A stretch of DNA of 64,000 nt from Kocuria soli (GTDB taxonomy: Bacteria > Actinomycetota > Actinomycetes > Actinomycetales > Micrococcaceae), in the NCBI RefSeq assembly GCF_003797835.1, contig NZ_RKMF01000016.1, positions 20,036 through 84,035 of the forward strand, written 5' to 3'. Positions within the stretch are counted from its first letter, which is position 1. Each line of letters opens with the position of its first letter. Positions 56,248 through 64,000 of this stretch are shown here, one piece after another. The notes below the pieces were generated by a model. The model made no database searches and was not told where the DNA came from. It was given only the letters and a program-made list of their open reading frames with translations. The position numbers were made by a program, and so were the translations under genes.

Positions 56248-57009
56248 ATGACGAAAGCTCGACCGTTCTACCGGATCTACGAACAGCGCCTGGCGGCCGA
56301 TCTGGACCCCGAGCGCCTCCCGCACCACGTGGGCGTGCTGGTGGACGGCAACCGGCGTTGGGCCAAGCAGTTCGGCGGCTCGACCGAGGACGGGCACCGC
56401 GCCGGTGCGGAGAAGATCATCGAGTTCCTGGGCTGGTGCCGGGACCTGAAGATCCCCGTGGTCACTCTCTACGTGCTCTCGACCGAGAACCTCAAGCGTC
56501 CCGCCGCGGAACTCGGGCCGTTGATCGAGATCATCACCGGCCTGACCCAGCGCCTCCAGGAAGAAGGGCTCTGCCGGGCCCAACCCGTGGGTGCCCTGGA
56601 GATGCTTCCCCAAGCGCTGCGGGACAGGCTCGAGACACTGCGCACCGTGACCGCCAATAACCCCGGGCCGCACCTGAACATCGCCGTGGGGTACGGGGGC
56701 CGGCAGGAGATCGTGGATGCCGTCAAGGAGATCTTCACGGATGCCCTGGACCGGGGGGAGGACGTCCGTGAGCTGGTGGCGACCCTGTCCGCGGAGGACA
56801 TCTCCGAACACCTCTACACCCGCGGTCAGCCCGACCCCGACCTGCTCATCCGCACCTCCGGGGAACAGCGCCTGTCCGGGTTCCTGATGTGGCAGTCGGC
56901 CTACTCGGAGTACTACTTCTGCGAAGCGCTGTGGCCGGACTTCCGTCACGTGGACTTCCTGCGTGCGCTCCGGGACTATGCCTCCCGCAAGCGCCGATTC
57001 GGCGGCTGA
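56248..57009 (+). CDS. uppS: cis-prenyltransferase (isoprenyl transferase)
   Basis: The 253-residue enzyme condenses isopentenyl diphosphate units in cis. It has VGVLVDGNRRWAK with the catalytic Asp33, GHRAGAEKI, LYVLSTENLKRP, and RTSGEQRLSGFLMWQSAYSEYYF. Position beside the hemolysin-III-like gene matches M. tuberculosis Rv1086, which makes the short Z,E-farnesyl diphosphate, rather than the long-chain Rv2361c; a role in making the polyprenyl carrier is possible but not certain. ATG 56248 follows AAGGGGAA. The open frame upstream to 56083 looks non-coding. Confidence 0.9.
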   Translation: MTKARPFYRIYEQRLAADLDPERLPHHVGVLVDGNRRWAKQFGGSTEDGHRAGAEKIIEFLGWCRDLKIPVVTLYVLSTENLKRPAAELGPLIEIITGLTQRLQEEGLCRAQPVGALEMLPQALRDRLETLRTVTANNPGPHLNIAVGYGGRQEIVDAVKEIFTDALDRGEDVRELVATLSAEDISEHLYTRGQPDPDLLIRTSGEQRLSGFLMWQSAYSEYYFCEALWPDFRHVDFLRALRDYASRKRRFGG

Positions 57010-57160
57010 CACCTCGCGGCCACTCGGTGTTGCGAGTCACATGCCGCGAGTTCACGGCTCATTCACGTGTCCTGGGCAGGCCCGGCTGAGCTGCTGTGTC
57101 ACCGTGGCTTCAGGCGGCCGGTGACCGACGCCGGTCGTCCCGAACCGGAAGGACGCCGCG

Positions 57161-58522
57161 ATGACGACCACCAGCACGGAACCCACCGTTGAGACCACCA
57201 CGGGGGGCTCCGCTCAACCGCGATCGGGAGTGCGCTCCTACGTCGTGGACACCTCTGTACTGCTCTCGGACCCCCGAGCGATTCTGCGGTTCGCGGAGCA
57301 CGACGTGGTGCTGCCGGTCATCGTGATCACCGAGTTGGAGGGCAAACGCCACGACCCCGAACTCGGGTACTTCGCGCGCAAGGCCCTGCGCCTGCTGGAC
57401 CAGTTCCGCACGGAGCACGGCAACCTCAACAAGCCATTGCCCCTGGGCGACGACGGCGGGCGCCTGATCGTGGAACTCAACCACGTCTCCGACACCGTGC
57501 TGCCCCACAGCTTCCGGCTCAAGGACAACGACTCGCGCATCCTGGCGGTCGCCAAGAACCTTGCTGACGAGGGGCATGACGTGTGCGTGGTGTCCAAGGA
57601 CCTCCCCATGCGGGTGAAGGCCTCCGCACTGGGCCTGGACGCCGACGAGTACCGCGCCGAATGGGTCTCGGCAGCCGACTCCGAATACACCGGCCTGGAA
57701 GAGCTGGACGTGGACGACGACGTCGTCGCCCGCCTGTACTCGGACGAATCGGTTCCCGTCCCCGGTGCGGAGGGCCTGCCGACCAATGGCGGACTGGTGT
57801 TGCACTCCGTGCGCGGCAACGCGCTGGCCAGGGTGCGGGAAGACGGTACGGCCCGGGTGGTGCGGGGCGACCGCGAAGTCTTCGGGTTGTCCGGGCGCTC
57901 GGCCGAACAACGCCTGGCGATCGACCTGCTCCTGGACCCCGAGGTCGGGATCGTGTCCCTGGGTGGCCGCGCCGGAACGGGCAAGTCGGCCCTGGCCCTG
58001 TGCGCCGGGTTGGAAGCCGTTCTGGAACGTCAGGAGCACAAGCGGGTGATCGTCTTCCGCCCGCTGTACGCCGTGGGCGGCCAAGAGCTGGGGTACCTCC
58101 CGGGCACCGAGGACGAGAAGATGAACCCCTGGGGACAGGCCGTGTACGACACCCTGGGCGCTGTGGTCAGCGAGAACGTGATGTCGGAGGTGACCTCACG
58201 CGGGTTGATCGAGGTTCTGCCGTTGACCCACATCCGCGGGCGTTCCCTGCACGATGCCTGGGTGATCGTGGACGAGGCCCAGTCGCTGGAGAAGAATGTC
58301 CTGCTGACCGTGCTCTCCCGCATGGGGCAGAACTCCAAGGTGGTGCTGACCCACGACGTCGCCCAGCGGGACAACCTGCGGGTGGGGCGTCACGACGGCG
58401 TGACCGCGGTGGTCGAGGCCCTCAAGGGCCAGTCCCTGTTCGGACACATCACGCTGACCCGGTCCGAGCGGTCACCGATCGCGGCGCTGGTCACCGAGGT
58501 CCTGGAGCGCGCCGAGATCTGA
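57161..58522 (+). CDS. PhoH2-like PIN domain and ATPase protein
   Basis: The 453-residue protein joins an N-terminal PIN ribonuclease domain ([37 protein letters not shown] with the acidic metal ligands) to a PhoH ATPase domain (Walker [11 protein letters not shown], Walker [26 protein letters not shown]). PhoH2 proteins of mycobacteria unwind and cleave RNA. ATG 57161 follows GGAAGGA. It lies 151 bp after the prenyltransferase. Its 3' end overlaps the convergent glycosyltransferase gene by 51 bp. Confidence 0.93.
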   Translation: MTTTSTEPTVETTTGGSAQPRSGVRSYVVDTSVLLSDPRAILRFAEHDVVLPVIVITELEGKRHDPELGYFARKALRLLDQFRTEHGNLNKPLPLGDDGGRLIVELNHVSDTVLPHSFRLKDNDSRILAVAKNLADEGHDVCVVSKDLPMRVKASALGLDADEYRAEWVSAADSEYTGLEELDVDDDVVARLYSDESVPVPGAEGLPTNGGLVLHSVRGNALARVREDGTARVVRGDREVFGLSGRSAEQRLAIDLLLDPEVGIVSLGGRAGTGKSALALCAGLEAVLERQEHKRVIVFRPLYAVGGQELGYLPGTEDEKMNPWGQAVYDTLGAVVSENVMSEVTSRGLIEVLPLTHIRGRSLHDAWVIVDEAQSLEKNVLLTVLSRMGQNSKVVLTHDVAQRDNLRVGRHDGVTAVVEALKGQSLFGHITLTRSERSPIAALVTEVLERAEI

Positions 58523-59851
58523 GTCCCGGGGTTCGGGGGCCGTGGTGAGTGCGGTGAGTGCGGCCGGGTACGGGCGCAGCGCCAACCACACTCCGGACAG
58601 AACGGCGACGACCACCGGCACCGTTGCCACCCGTTCCAGGGCAGGCGGACCGTGCAGGACGACCTCGGGGTAGTTCTCGCCGAGCACTTGGGCCGCGAAC
58701 ACCGAGGGTGCGCTGGTGAAGGACCAGAACACCAGACCGATCAAGGTCAGGGCAACGGCCCACTGCCAAGCGGGCGCGGCCCGCGGCGCGGCGGGCACCA
58801 GGGCGATCATGAGGGGAGCGACCCACACCCAGTGGTGTTCCCACGTGATGGGCGAGATCAACAGCATGACCAGGGCGCCGATCACGGTTGCGGAGAAGAA
58901 GTCCTGGACACGTGAGGCCCGCCGAATGCCCGCCGCGCCACCGGCCACCACCAGCAGGACCGCGGCCAGCCAGACGGGCTTGAGCAGTCCGTCCGGCAGG
59001 TCCCACAGGTGCAGGAGGCCGTTGAGCGACATGTTGGAGATGCGGTCCACCTCACCCACGCGGCCGGTCTGCCACAGTTCGGAGGTGAAGTAGGCCCAGA
59101 CCTCCCGGGGGAGGAACACGGCGGAGACCGCGATCGTCGTTGCCACACCGACGGCCATGCCGACCAGGGTGCGCCACCGTCCCTGGACCAGAGGCACCAG
59201 GCCCATGGCCGCCGGGGTGATCTTAAACCCGGCGGCCACGCCGGTGAGGAACCCGCTGCCCCACCGGCGCCGTGCCCGTCGCCCCAGGTCCGCCAGGATC
59301 AAGATGGCCAACATGGTGTTGACCTGGCCGTACACGATGGTGAAGCGGGAGGGGTAGAGGTTCCACAGCACACCGCAGAACACGGCGAATGCCAGGAGCG
59401 TGGGGACCACGCGCACACCGAACCAGTCACGGGAGAACGGCGCCAGGCGCAGGCAGACGGCCGCCAGCACGCACGTGAGGAGCACCCCGACGACGGCCAT
59501 GGTGGTCCACGCCTGCTCCAACGTCATGCCACCCAGCGGGTAGAACGCCAATGCGGACAGGGGCGGGTAGGTGAACGGCAATTCCAGTTTGCCCGCCTGG
59601 ACCAGGACGGGGTCGTAGAGATCCGAGGTGGTGGGGTTGTTTCCCTGCAGCACCTGGGCGGCACGCCAGTACACCTGCATGTCCAGTCCCGGCTTCGGAC
59701 GTGTCGCCAGGACGTAGGCTACGAATGCCGCGGACACGGCCAGCATCCCGCCGACCATGACCGCGAGTGCCGCGACCGAAGGAGTTCCCGGGCCGGGGCC
59801 GCGCAGGACACGGCTCGAGCGCTCGGGGGAAGCGGAACGAGAGGAACTCAT
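58472..59851 (-). CDS. GT87-type membrane glycosyltransferase
   Basis: The 459-residue protein has 10-12 helices and the DUF2029/GT87 features [13 protein letters not shown] after the first helix (catalytic Asp region), [16 protein letters not shown], a long extracellular loop, and [11 protein letters not shown] with conserved Trp/His. These polyprenyl-phosphate-mannose-dependent alpha-mannosyltransferases (like PimE) add mannose to lipoglycans outside the membrane, which fits the presence of manC. The last 25 residues are polar and overlap the phoH2 end, so true C-terminal length may be slightly different in function, though the frame is intact. Confidence 0.87.
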   Translation of the reverse strand: MSSSRSASPERSSRVLRGPGPGTPSVAALAVMVGGMLAVSAAFVAYVLATRPKPGLDMQVYWRAAQVLQGNNPTTSDLYDPVLVQAGKLELPFTYPPLSALAFYPLGGMTLEQAWTTMAVVGVLLTCVLAAVCLRLAPFSRDWFGVRVVPTLLAFAVFCGVLWNLYPSRFTIVYGQVNTMLAILILADLGRRARRRWGSGFLTGVAAGFKITPAAMGLVPLVQGRWRTLVGMAVGVATTIAVSAVFLPREVWAYFTSELWQTGRVGEVDRISNMSLNGLLHLWDLPDGLLKPVWLAAVLLVVAGGAAGIRRASRVQDFFSATVIGALVMLLISPITWEHHWVWVAPLMIALVPAAPRAAPAWQWAVALTLIGLVFWSFTSAPSVFAAQVLGENYPEVVLHGPPALERVATVPVVVAVLSGVWLALRPYPAALTALTTAPEPRDSDLGALQDLGDQRRDR

Positions 59852-59965
59852 GGGGACCCTTCGGTCGGAAGTGGCGGGGCGTGATCGGGCGCGGGACGCG
59901 GGTTCAGGCTGTCAGAGCGGGCCCGAGTGGGGGCGTGGCCGGACCCGCACCAGAGTACGGGGGAC

Positions 59966-60796
59966 TCAGGCTTCCACCATCCACGGCACGTGCCGGGACA
60001 CGTCCGTGAGGTCGAAGGACACGGGGGTGAAGAGGTCGTCCAGCAGGTACTCGTCCACCGCTTCGATCCGCAGTCGGTGACCTGCTCCGGCGAGGGGCCC
60101 TTCCAGAACGGTGGTGGAGACGCAGATCCCCGTGCGCTCGTCCACGACCACCCGCGTGGCGGCCGGTGTCAGGGCATGTCCCGGTTCGGAGGGTGCGTAG
60201 GAGGCCCCGGGGGTGACGACGGCGCTGCGCACGGCGCGTCCGTTGTCGTCCGTGCCCACCTGGACGTCGGTGATCGTGGCTGGACGCTGGGACGCCAGGT
60301 ACAGGGGTTTGAGGGCGGGGCCGGCGATCTCGACGGGGTCCAGGACGGCTTGCCACCGCCCACCACCGAAGACGGGATCCCCGTAGGCGGCTTCGGGGCG
60401 GCGCTCGACCAGGCCCGACCGGCGGTACACGGGCGCCACCAACGAAGGGGGCAGGAGCCAGGAGTCCGGACGAGAGGCCACGTAGAAGTCCTGCCGCGAA
60501 CGGCCCAGGTCGGTCACGGTGTACAGGGGGTCCCCACCCAGGGTCTCGACCCGGAGGTCCTGCGGGCGGCGCACCCACGCGCGGACGGGGACAGGCGGGG
60601 TGTCCGTGCCGGCGCCCATGCTCGGATCCCGTACGCCTGCCGCTGCGGCACCCTCGCCCTGGGCGGGCAGGAGCCATTCGAGGGTGAAACGGACGGTGTC
60701 CCATTTCCACGGGGAGGACCGGCACAGCGCGGCGAACTCGTCCGGGTCCGTCCCGGGGGCTGCGGCCGGACGCCCGTAATCCCTGGCAGATGACAT
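59966..60796 (-). CDS. unknown protein
   Basis: The 276-residue protein has no signal peptide or membrane helix. It shows SSPWKWDTVRFTLEWL, VRAWVRRPQDLRVETL, DPVFGGGRWQAVLDP and a C-terminal LRIEAVDEYLLDDLFTP. The pattern of short beta strands with Trp, Arg and Asp suggests a beta-rich fold, and the sequence has the codon pattern of a real gene on this strand; a nearly equally long open frame on the opposite strand lacks protein-like features. I do not recognise the family. It follows the glycosyltransferase gene in reverse, 114 bp away. Confidence 0.6.
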   Translation of the reverse strand: MSSARDYGRPAAAPGTDPDEFAALCRSSPWKWDTVRFTLEWLLPAQGEGAAAAGVRDPSMGAGTDTPPVPVRAWVRRPQDLRVETLGGDPLYTVTDLGRSRQDFYVASRPDSWLLPPSLVAPVYRRSGLVERRPEAAYGDPVFGGGRWQAVLDPVEIAGPALKPLYLASQRPATITDVQVGTDDNGRAVRSAVVTPGASYAPSEPGHALTPAATRVVVDERTGICVSTTVLEGPLAGAGHRLRIEAVDEYLLDDLFTPVSFDLTDVSRHVPWMVEA

Positions 60797-60885
60797 GCCA
60801 CCAGTCTATGGACGGTGGCCCGGGCGGCCACGGGAGAGTGTCCACAGGTCGGCCCGGTGCGCGGCGGAGAGCTGCCCCCCGGACT

Positions 60886-61413
60886 ATGTTTGTGCACATG
60901 GGGGAGTACTTGACACTCCACGCATCCGCCGGGGAGCTGTCCGGGTTGGTGGCGACGTTCTGCGTCCTGCTCGCCCTGACCGGTCTGGCACTGGTCAGCG
61001 TGTGGCTGATCTACGTAGATCTGCGTGACCACCGGCTGCCCGGCGTCGTCGTTCGTCCTGCCTGGGCCGGTGCCGCCGGGCTCCTGGGGCTGGCCGCCGT
61101 GCTCTCCGACCAACCGCAGCGCCTCCTGGGCATGGGCCTGGGTGCCATCGGCATGTGGGGTGTGTACTACCTGCTGCGCAAGGCTTCCGCGGGGGCGTTG
61201 GGCCTGGGGGACGTGCGACTGGCGGCCATGTTGGGAACCGTTCTGGGTTTCGCCTCCGTGTGGACCGTCCTGTGGGGAACCATTCTGGGGTTCCTGGTGG
61301 GCGGTCTGGTGGCCGTGGTGCTGCTGCTGACCAGGAGGGCGCACCTCACGGACAGGGTGCCGTTCGGGCCGTCGATGCTGGTCGGGGCCATGCTCGCGCT
61401 CGTCCTGGTCTGA
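60886..61413 (+). CDS. small prepilin peptidase (A24 family)
   Basis: The 175-residue membrane protein has about five helices. It carries both A24 aspartyl-protease motifs: IYVDLRDHRLP (Asp in the first) and LGLGDVRLAAMLG (GxGD type, with Arg where Lys is usual), plus VPFGPSMLVGA. The N-terminal methyltransferase domain of full-length enzymes is absent, as in many actinobacterial TadV/FlaK-like forms. ATG 60886 is used; ATG 60898 is equally possible. No pilin or secretion genes are in the window. Confidence 0.8.
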   Translation: MFVHMGEYLTLHASAGELSGLVATFCVLLALTGLALVSVWLIYVDLRDHRLPGVVVRPAWAGAAGLLGLAAVLSDQPQRLLGMGLGAIGMWGVYYLLRKASAGALGLGDVRLAAMLGTVLGFASVWTVLWGTILGFLVGGLVAVVLLLTRRAHLTDRVPFGPSMLVGAMLALVLV

Positions 61414-61517
61414 CCCCTGCCTCAAGCCCCCGCCGTCGGTCTCCATGGAGGCTCCGCGCGTGCCGTGTGACACCATCGGAGGCGTCAGCCCTCGTCCCCG
61501 AGCGCCAGGAGCCAACC

Positions 61518-62033
61518 GTGCCCACACCCGATTTCATCCTCGAGTTGCGTCGGAAGATCGGGCACGACTCGTTGTGGCTGGCCGGTGCCACGGCCGTCGT
61601 CCTGCGCGGCGACGACGTCCTGTTGGGGCGCCGAGCGGACAACGGCATCTGGGCACCCATCACGGGCATCGTGGACCCCGGCGAGGAGCCCGCGGACACC
61701 GCCGTGCGCGAGTGCCAGGAAGAGGCTGGTGTGGTCTGCGAGGTGGAGGGACTGGCCTGGGTCAAGGCGGGGGACGAGAAGGTGTTTCCCAACGGCGACC
61801 GTTGCATCTTCCTGGACCACACGTTCCGGTGTCGCTGGGTCAGCGGGGAACCGGTGGTCAACGACGACGAATCCACCGAGGTCGGCTGGTTCCCCCTCGA
61901 CGGGCTTCCGCCCATGAAAGATGAACTCCTGCAACGCATCCGCATGGCCGTCGAGTTCGACGGACGCACACGATTCGTGGCGGGTCGCCCGGGCCCCGGC
62001 GACCACGCCGCCGGGGCCCAGGAAACCGCATGA
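61518..62033 (+). CDS. NUDIX hydrolase
   Basis: The 171-residue protein has a complete Nudix box at residues 50-72 (G50, E56, R64-E65, E68-E69, G71) with VLLGRRADNGIWAPITG just before it. The family hydrolyses nucleoside diphosphate-linked compounds or oxidised nucleotides using Mg2+. The substrate is not known. GTG 61518 follows CAGGAG. The preceding 104-bp gap after the prepilin peptidase gene shows nothing special. Confidence 0.92.
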   Translation: MPTPDFILELRRKIGHDSLWLAGATAVVLRGDDVLLGRRADNGIWAPITGIVDPGEEPADTAVRECQEEAGVVCEVEGLAWVKAGDEKVFPNGDRCIFLDHTFRCRWVSGEPVVNDDESTEVGWFPLDGLPPMKDELLQRIRMAVEFDGRTRFVAGRPGPGDHAAGAQETA

Positions 62034-62090
62034 GGTGGCTGCCGGTCACCTTCATGCGCGGCGACATCGCGGTCGCCTGAATCCACTCAC

Positions 62091-63836
62091 CTAGCGCAGA
62101 GCGTTGGCGTTGCGCAGATTGGAGCGGGCCATCGACACGGCCTCACCGGCGCCGCGGTTGAGCACGACCTTGCTCATCGCGGTGGCGAAACCGAAGACCT
62201 GGTCCCCGGTGATCTTGGGCGGCATGGACAAAGCGTTGGGGTCGGTGATGACCTCCACGAGTGACGGACCGTCGTGCGAGAGCGCTGACTTCAGCGCCCC
62301 CTCCACGTCCTTGGCCTTGACCACGCGCTGTGCCTGGAATCCCAGGGACTCCGCCACCTTGGCGTAGTTGGCGTCCGGGACGTCGACGCCGAAGTCGGGC
62401 AGACCGTCCACCAGCATCTCGAGCTTGACCATGCCCAGCGTGGAGTTGTTGAACACCACCACGGTGATCGGCAGCCGATACATCGCCGCCGTGACCAGTT
62501 CGCCCATGAGCATGGACAGACCGCCGTCGCCGGACATCGAGATCACCTGACGGCCCGGGTGGGCGACCTGGGCGCCGATCGCATGGGGTAGTGCGTTGGC
62601 CATGGACCCGTGCAGGTACGACCCGATGATCCTGCGGGTCCCCAGCGGCCGGATGTAGCGGGCCGACCACACGTTGCACATCCCGGTGTCCGCCGTGAAG
62701 ATCGCGTCCTCGGCAGCCACCTGGTCCAGCATGTCCGCGACGTACTCGGGGTGAATGGGGTGCAGGCGCTTGACGTTGCGTGTGTAGGCGCCTACGGCGT
62801 TGTTCATGAGCTTGTCGTGACGCCTGAGGGTCTTCTTCAGGAAGCTGCGGTCCTTCTTGGCCTCGAGCAGCGGCAGCAGGGCTTCGAGGGTGGGTTTGAC
62901 GTCGCCCTGCACCGGGTACTGCACATCCGTCCGGCGGCCCAGCGCGGAAGGGTCACGGTCCACCTGGATGGTCACCGTGTCGGGCAGGAACTGGTCGTAG
63001 GGGAAGTCCGTGCCCAGCATGAGCATCACGTCGGCGTCCTGTAGACCCTCGGCCGCGGCCCCGTACCCCAGCAGACCGGTCATGCCGACGTCGAACGGGT
63101 TGTCGAACTGGATGGCGTCCTTGCCTCGCAAGGAATGGCCCACGGGGGCCCCCAGCGTCTCGGCGAGCTGGATGACCTGGTCGTGGGCTCCGCGCACGCC
63201 GTCGCCGGCGAAGATTGCGACCTTCTTGGCGTCGTTGAGCACCCCTGCGATCTCCTGAACACACTCCGGGTTCGGCACGGTCGAGGCCGCCATGACCGGT
63301 GTCCAGTGCGGGGTCTTCTCCGTGGCCTCCAGATCGGCCACGTCGCCCGGCAGGGTCACGACGGCGACGCCGCCCAGCCCGGTGGCGTGCTGGATGGCCG
63401 AACGGACCACGCGCGGTGCCTGCTTGGTGGTCGAGATCAGCTCGCTGTAGACCGAGCACTCGTTGAACAACCGGTCCGGGTGGGTCTCCTGAAAGAAGGA
63501 CTGGCCGATCTGGGCCGACGGGATGTGCGAGGCGATGGCCAACACCGGGGCACCCGAACGCTGCGCGTCGTACAACCCGTTGATCAGATGCAGGTTGCCG
63601 GGCCCGCAGGAGCCCGCACACACGGCGAGTTCGCCGGTCAGTTGCGCTTCTGCGGCGGCCGCGAAGGCCGCGGCTTCCTCGTGGCGGACGTGGACCCAGT
63701 CGATGCCGCCCTTGGCGAGTCCTCCGGTCTGGCGCACGGCGTCCACCACGGGGTTGAGGCTGTCGCCCACGATCCCGTAGATGCGCTTGACACCGGCGGC
63801 CTGAAGTTGGGCGACGATCTGTTCGGCGAGTTTCAC
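62091..63836 (-). CDS. poxB: pyruvate oxidase/dehydrogenase (PoxB type, quinone-linked)
   Basis: The 581-residue thiamine diphosphate enzyme decarboxylates pyruvate to acetate and CO2, passing electrons to quinone via FAD. It has GVKRIYGIVGDSLNPVVDA, the catalytic Glu in HVRHEEAAAFAA, a FAD domain middle (KKVAIFAGDGVRGAHD), and the TPP motif MSGDGGLSMLMGELVTA followed by VVVFNN. The C-terminus is long and amphipathic, the membrane-binding part in E. coli PoxB. GTG 63836 is preceded by GAGGAGG; the open frame upstream has no signals. Confidence 0.93.
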   Translation of the reverse strand: MKLAEQIVAQLQAAGVKRIYGIVGDSLNPVVDAVRQTGGLAKGGIDWVHVRHEEAAAFAAAAEAQLTGELAVCAGSCGPGNLHLINGLYDAQRSGAPVLAIASHIPSAQIGQSFFQETHPDRLFNECSVYSELISTTKQAPRVVRSAIQHATGLGGVAVVTLPGDVADLEATEKTPHWTPVMAASTVPNPECVQEIAGVLNDAKKVAIFAGDGVRGAHDQVIQLAETLGAPVGHSLRGKDAIQFDNPFDVGMTGLLGYGAAAEGLQDADVMLMLGTDFPYDQFLPDTVTIQVDRDPSALGRRTDVQYPVQGDVKPTLEALLPLLEAKKDRSFLKKTLRRHDKLMNNAVGAYTRNVKRLHPIHPEYVADMLDQVAAEDAIFTADTGMCNVWSARYIRPLGTRRIIGSYLHGSMANALPHAIGAQVAHPGRQVISMSGDGGLSMLMGELVTAAMYRLPITVVVFNNSTLGMVKLEMLVDGLPDFGVDVPDANYAKVAESLGFQAQRVVKAKDVEGALKSALSHDGPSLVEVITDPNALSMPPKITGDQVFGFATAMSKVVLNRGAGEAVSMARSNLRNANALR

Positions 63837-63978
63837 AAGGGCCTCCTCAATCTCACGCGGGCCACAGTGAATCTGGGTCCTGGCGATTTCCGCCATCCTA
63901 AGCAGACATAGGAACCCGTGTCCGCCGGTGACGCAGGGATGTCAGCCCTCGGCTGATCGGTATGACCTCATGAGTCGG

Positions 63979-64000
63979 CCCCGCGGAGGAATCCGCGGGG
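63979..64000. terminator. hairpin at the right edge
   Basis: CCCCGCGGA (63979-63987) pairs with TCCGCGGGG (63992-64000) around a 4-nt GGAA loop. It probably ends a gene lying beyond the window, or the stem may continue past the edge. Confidence 0.4.

Overview
The window is high-GC DNA (roughly two thirds G+C), densely coded on both strands, with many ATGA/TGATG overlaps and frequent GTG and TTG starts. A mycothiol S-conjugate amidase (mca), a DUF4307 protein, a DUF501 protein next to ppx2/FtsB-like genes, and a cdd-deoA-add block beside sdhCDAB are gene neighbourhoods known from actinobacteria (the same groupings occur in Mycobacterium tuberculosis). Overall content points to the order Micrococcales, most likely a Micrococcaceae-like chromosome; the genus cannot be fixed from sequence reading. 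No phage, transposase, CRISPR array or rRNA was seen.

Layout. 1-4.3 kb: end of a regulator, a gamma-carbonic-anhydrase-like protein, and a fused HAD/GH65 disaccharide phosphorylase. 4.5-10.8 kb: a catabolic island with a GntR regulator divergent from an NRAMP-like transporter, PxpA (LamB/YcsF), a fused PxpB-PxpC, and a biotin carboxylase-BCCP protein. This is the most interesting system in the window, because the fused PxpBC plus BC-BCCP together carry the same domain set as a urea carboxylase. 10.8-17.1 kb: one-carbon genes glyA-folD, a small membrane protein, exodeoxyribonuclease III, trpS and a YihY-type membrane protein. 17.2-20.8 kb: succinate dehydrogenase sdhCDAB (minus strand). 21-23.5 kb: manC and an M20 amidohydrolase.

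23.7-33.8 kb is a nucleoside uptake and salvage block: BMP lipoprotein, a double-NBD ATPase and two permeases, cytidine deaminase, thymidine phosphorylase, an unknown Ala/Gly-rich protein, and adenosine deaminase. A 44-bp perfect palindrome made almost wholly of homopolymer G and C runs sits between the lipoprotein and the ATPase gene. 33.8-39.9 kb: mazG, enolase, FtsB/DivIC-like, DUF501, exopolyphosphatase and a membrane-anchored subtilisin. 40-48.6 kb: type II NADH dehydrogenase, a tRNA with anticodon UAA and a short variable loop, a HAD phosphatase, an ABC exporter with its TetR regulator and operator, a copper ATPase with CsoR and a clear CsoR box, and a Bax-inhibitor-1 family protein with YGQ repeats.

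48.7-64 kb: a divergent nitroreductase-like gene, AI-2E family transporter, threonine dehydratase, greA, DUF4307, mca, a hemolysin-III family protein, a cis-prenyltransferase, PhoH2-like ATPase, a GT87-type mannosyltransferase, an unknown protein, a small prepilin peptidase, a NUDIX hydrolase and a PoxB-type pyruvate oxidase. Convergent gene pairs are regularly separated by long GC-rich hairpins that look like bidirectional terminators.
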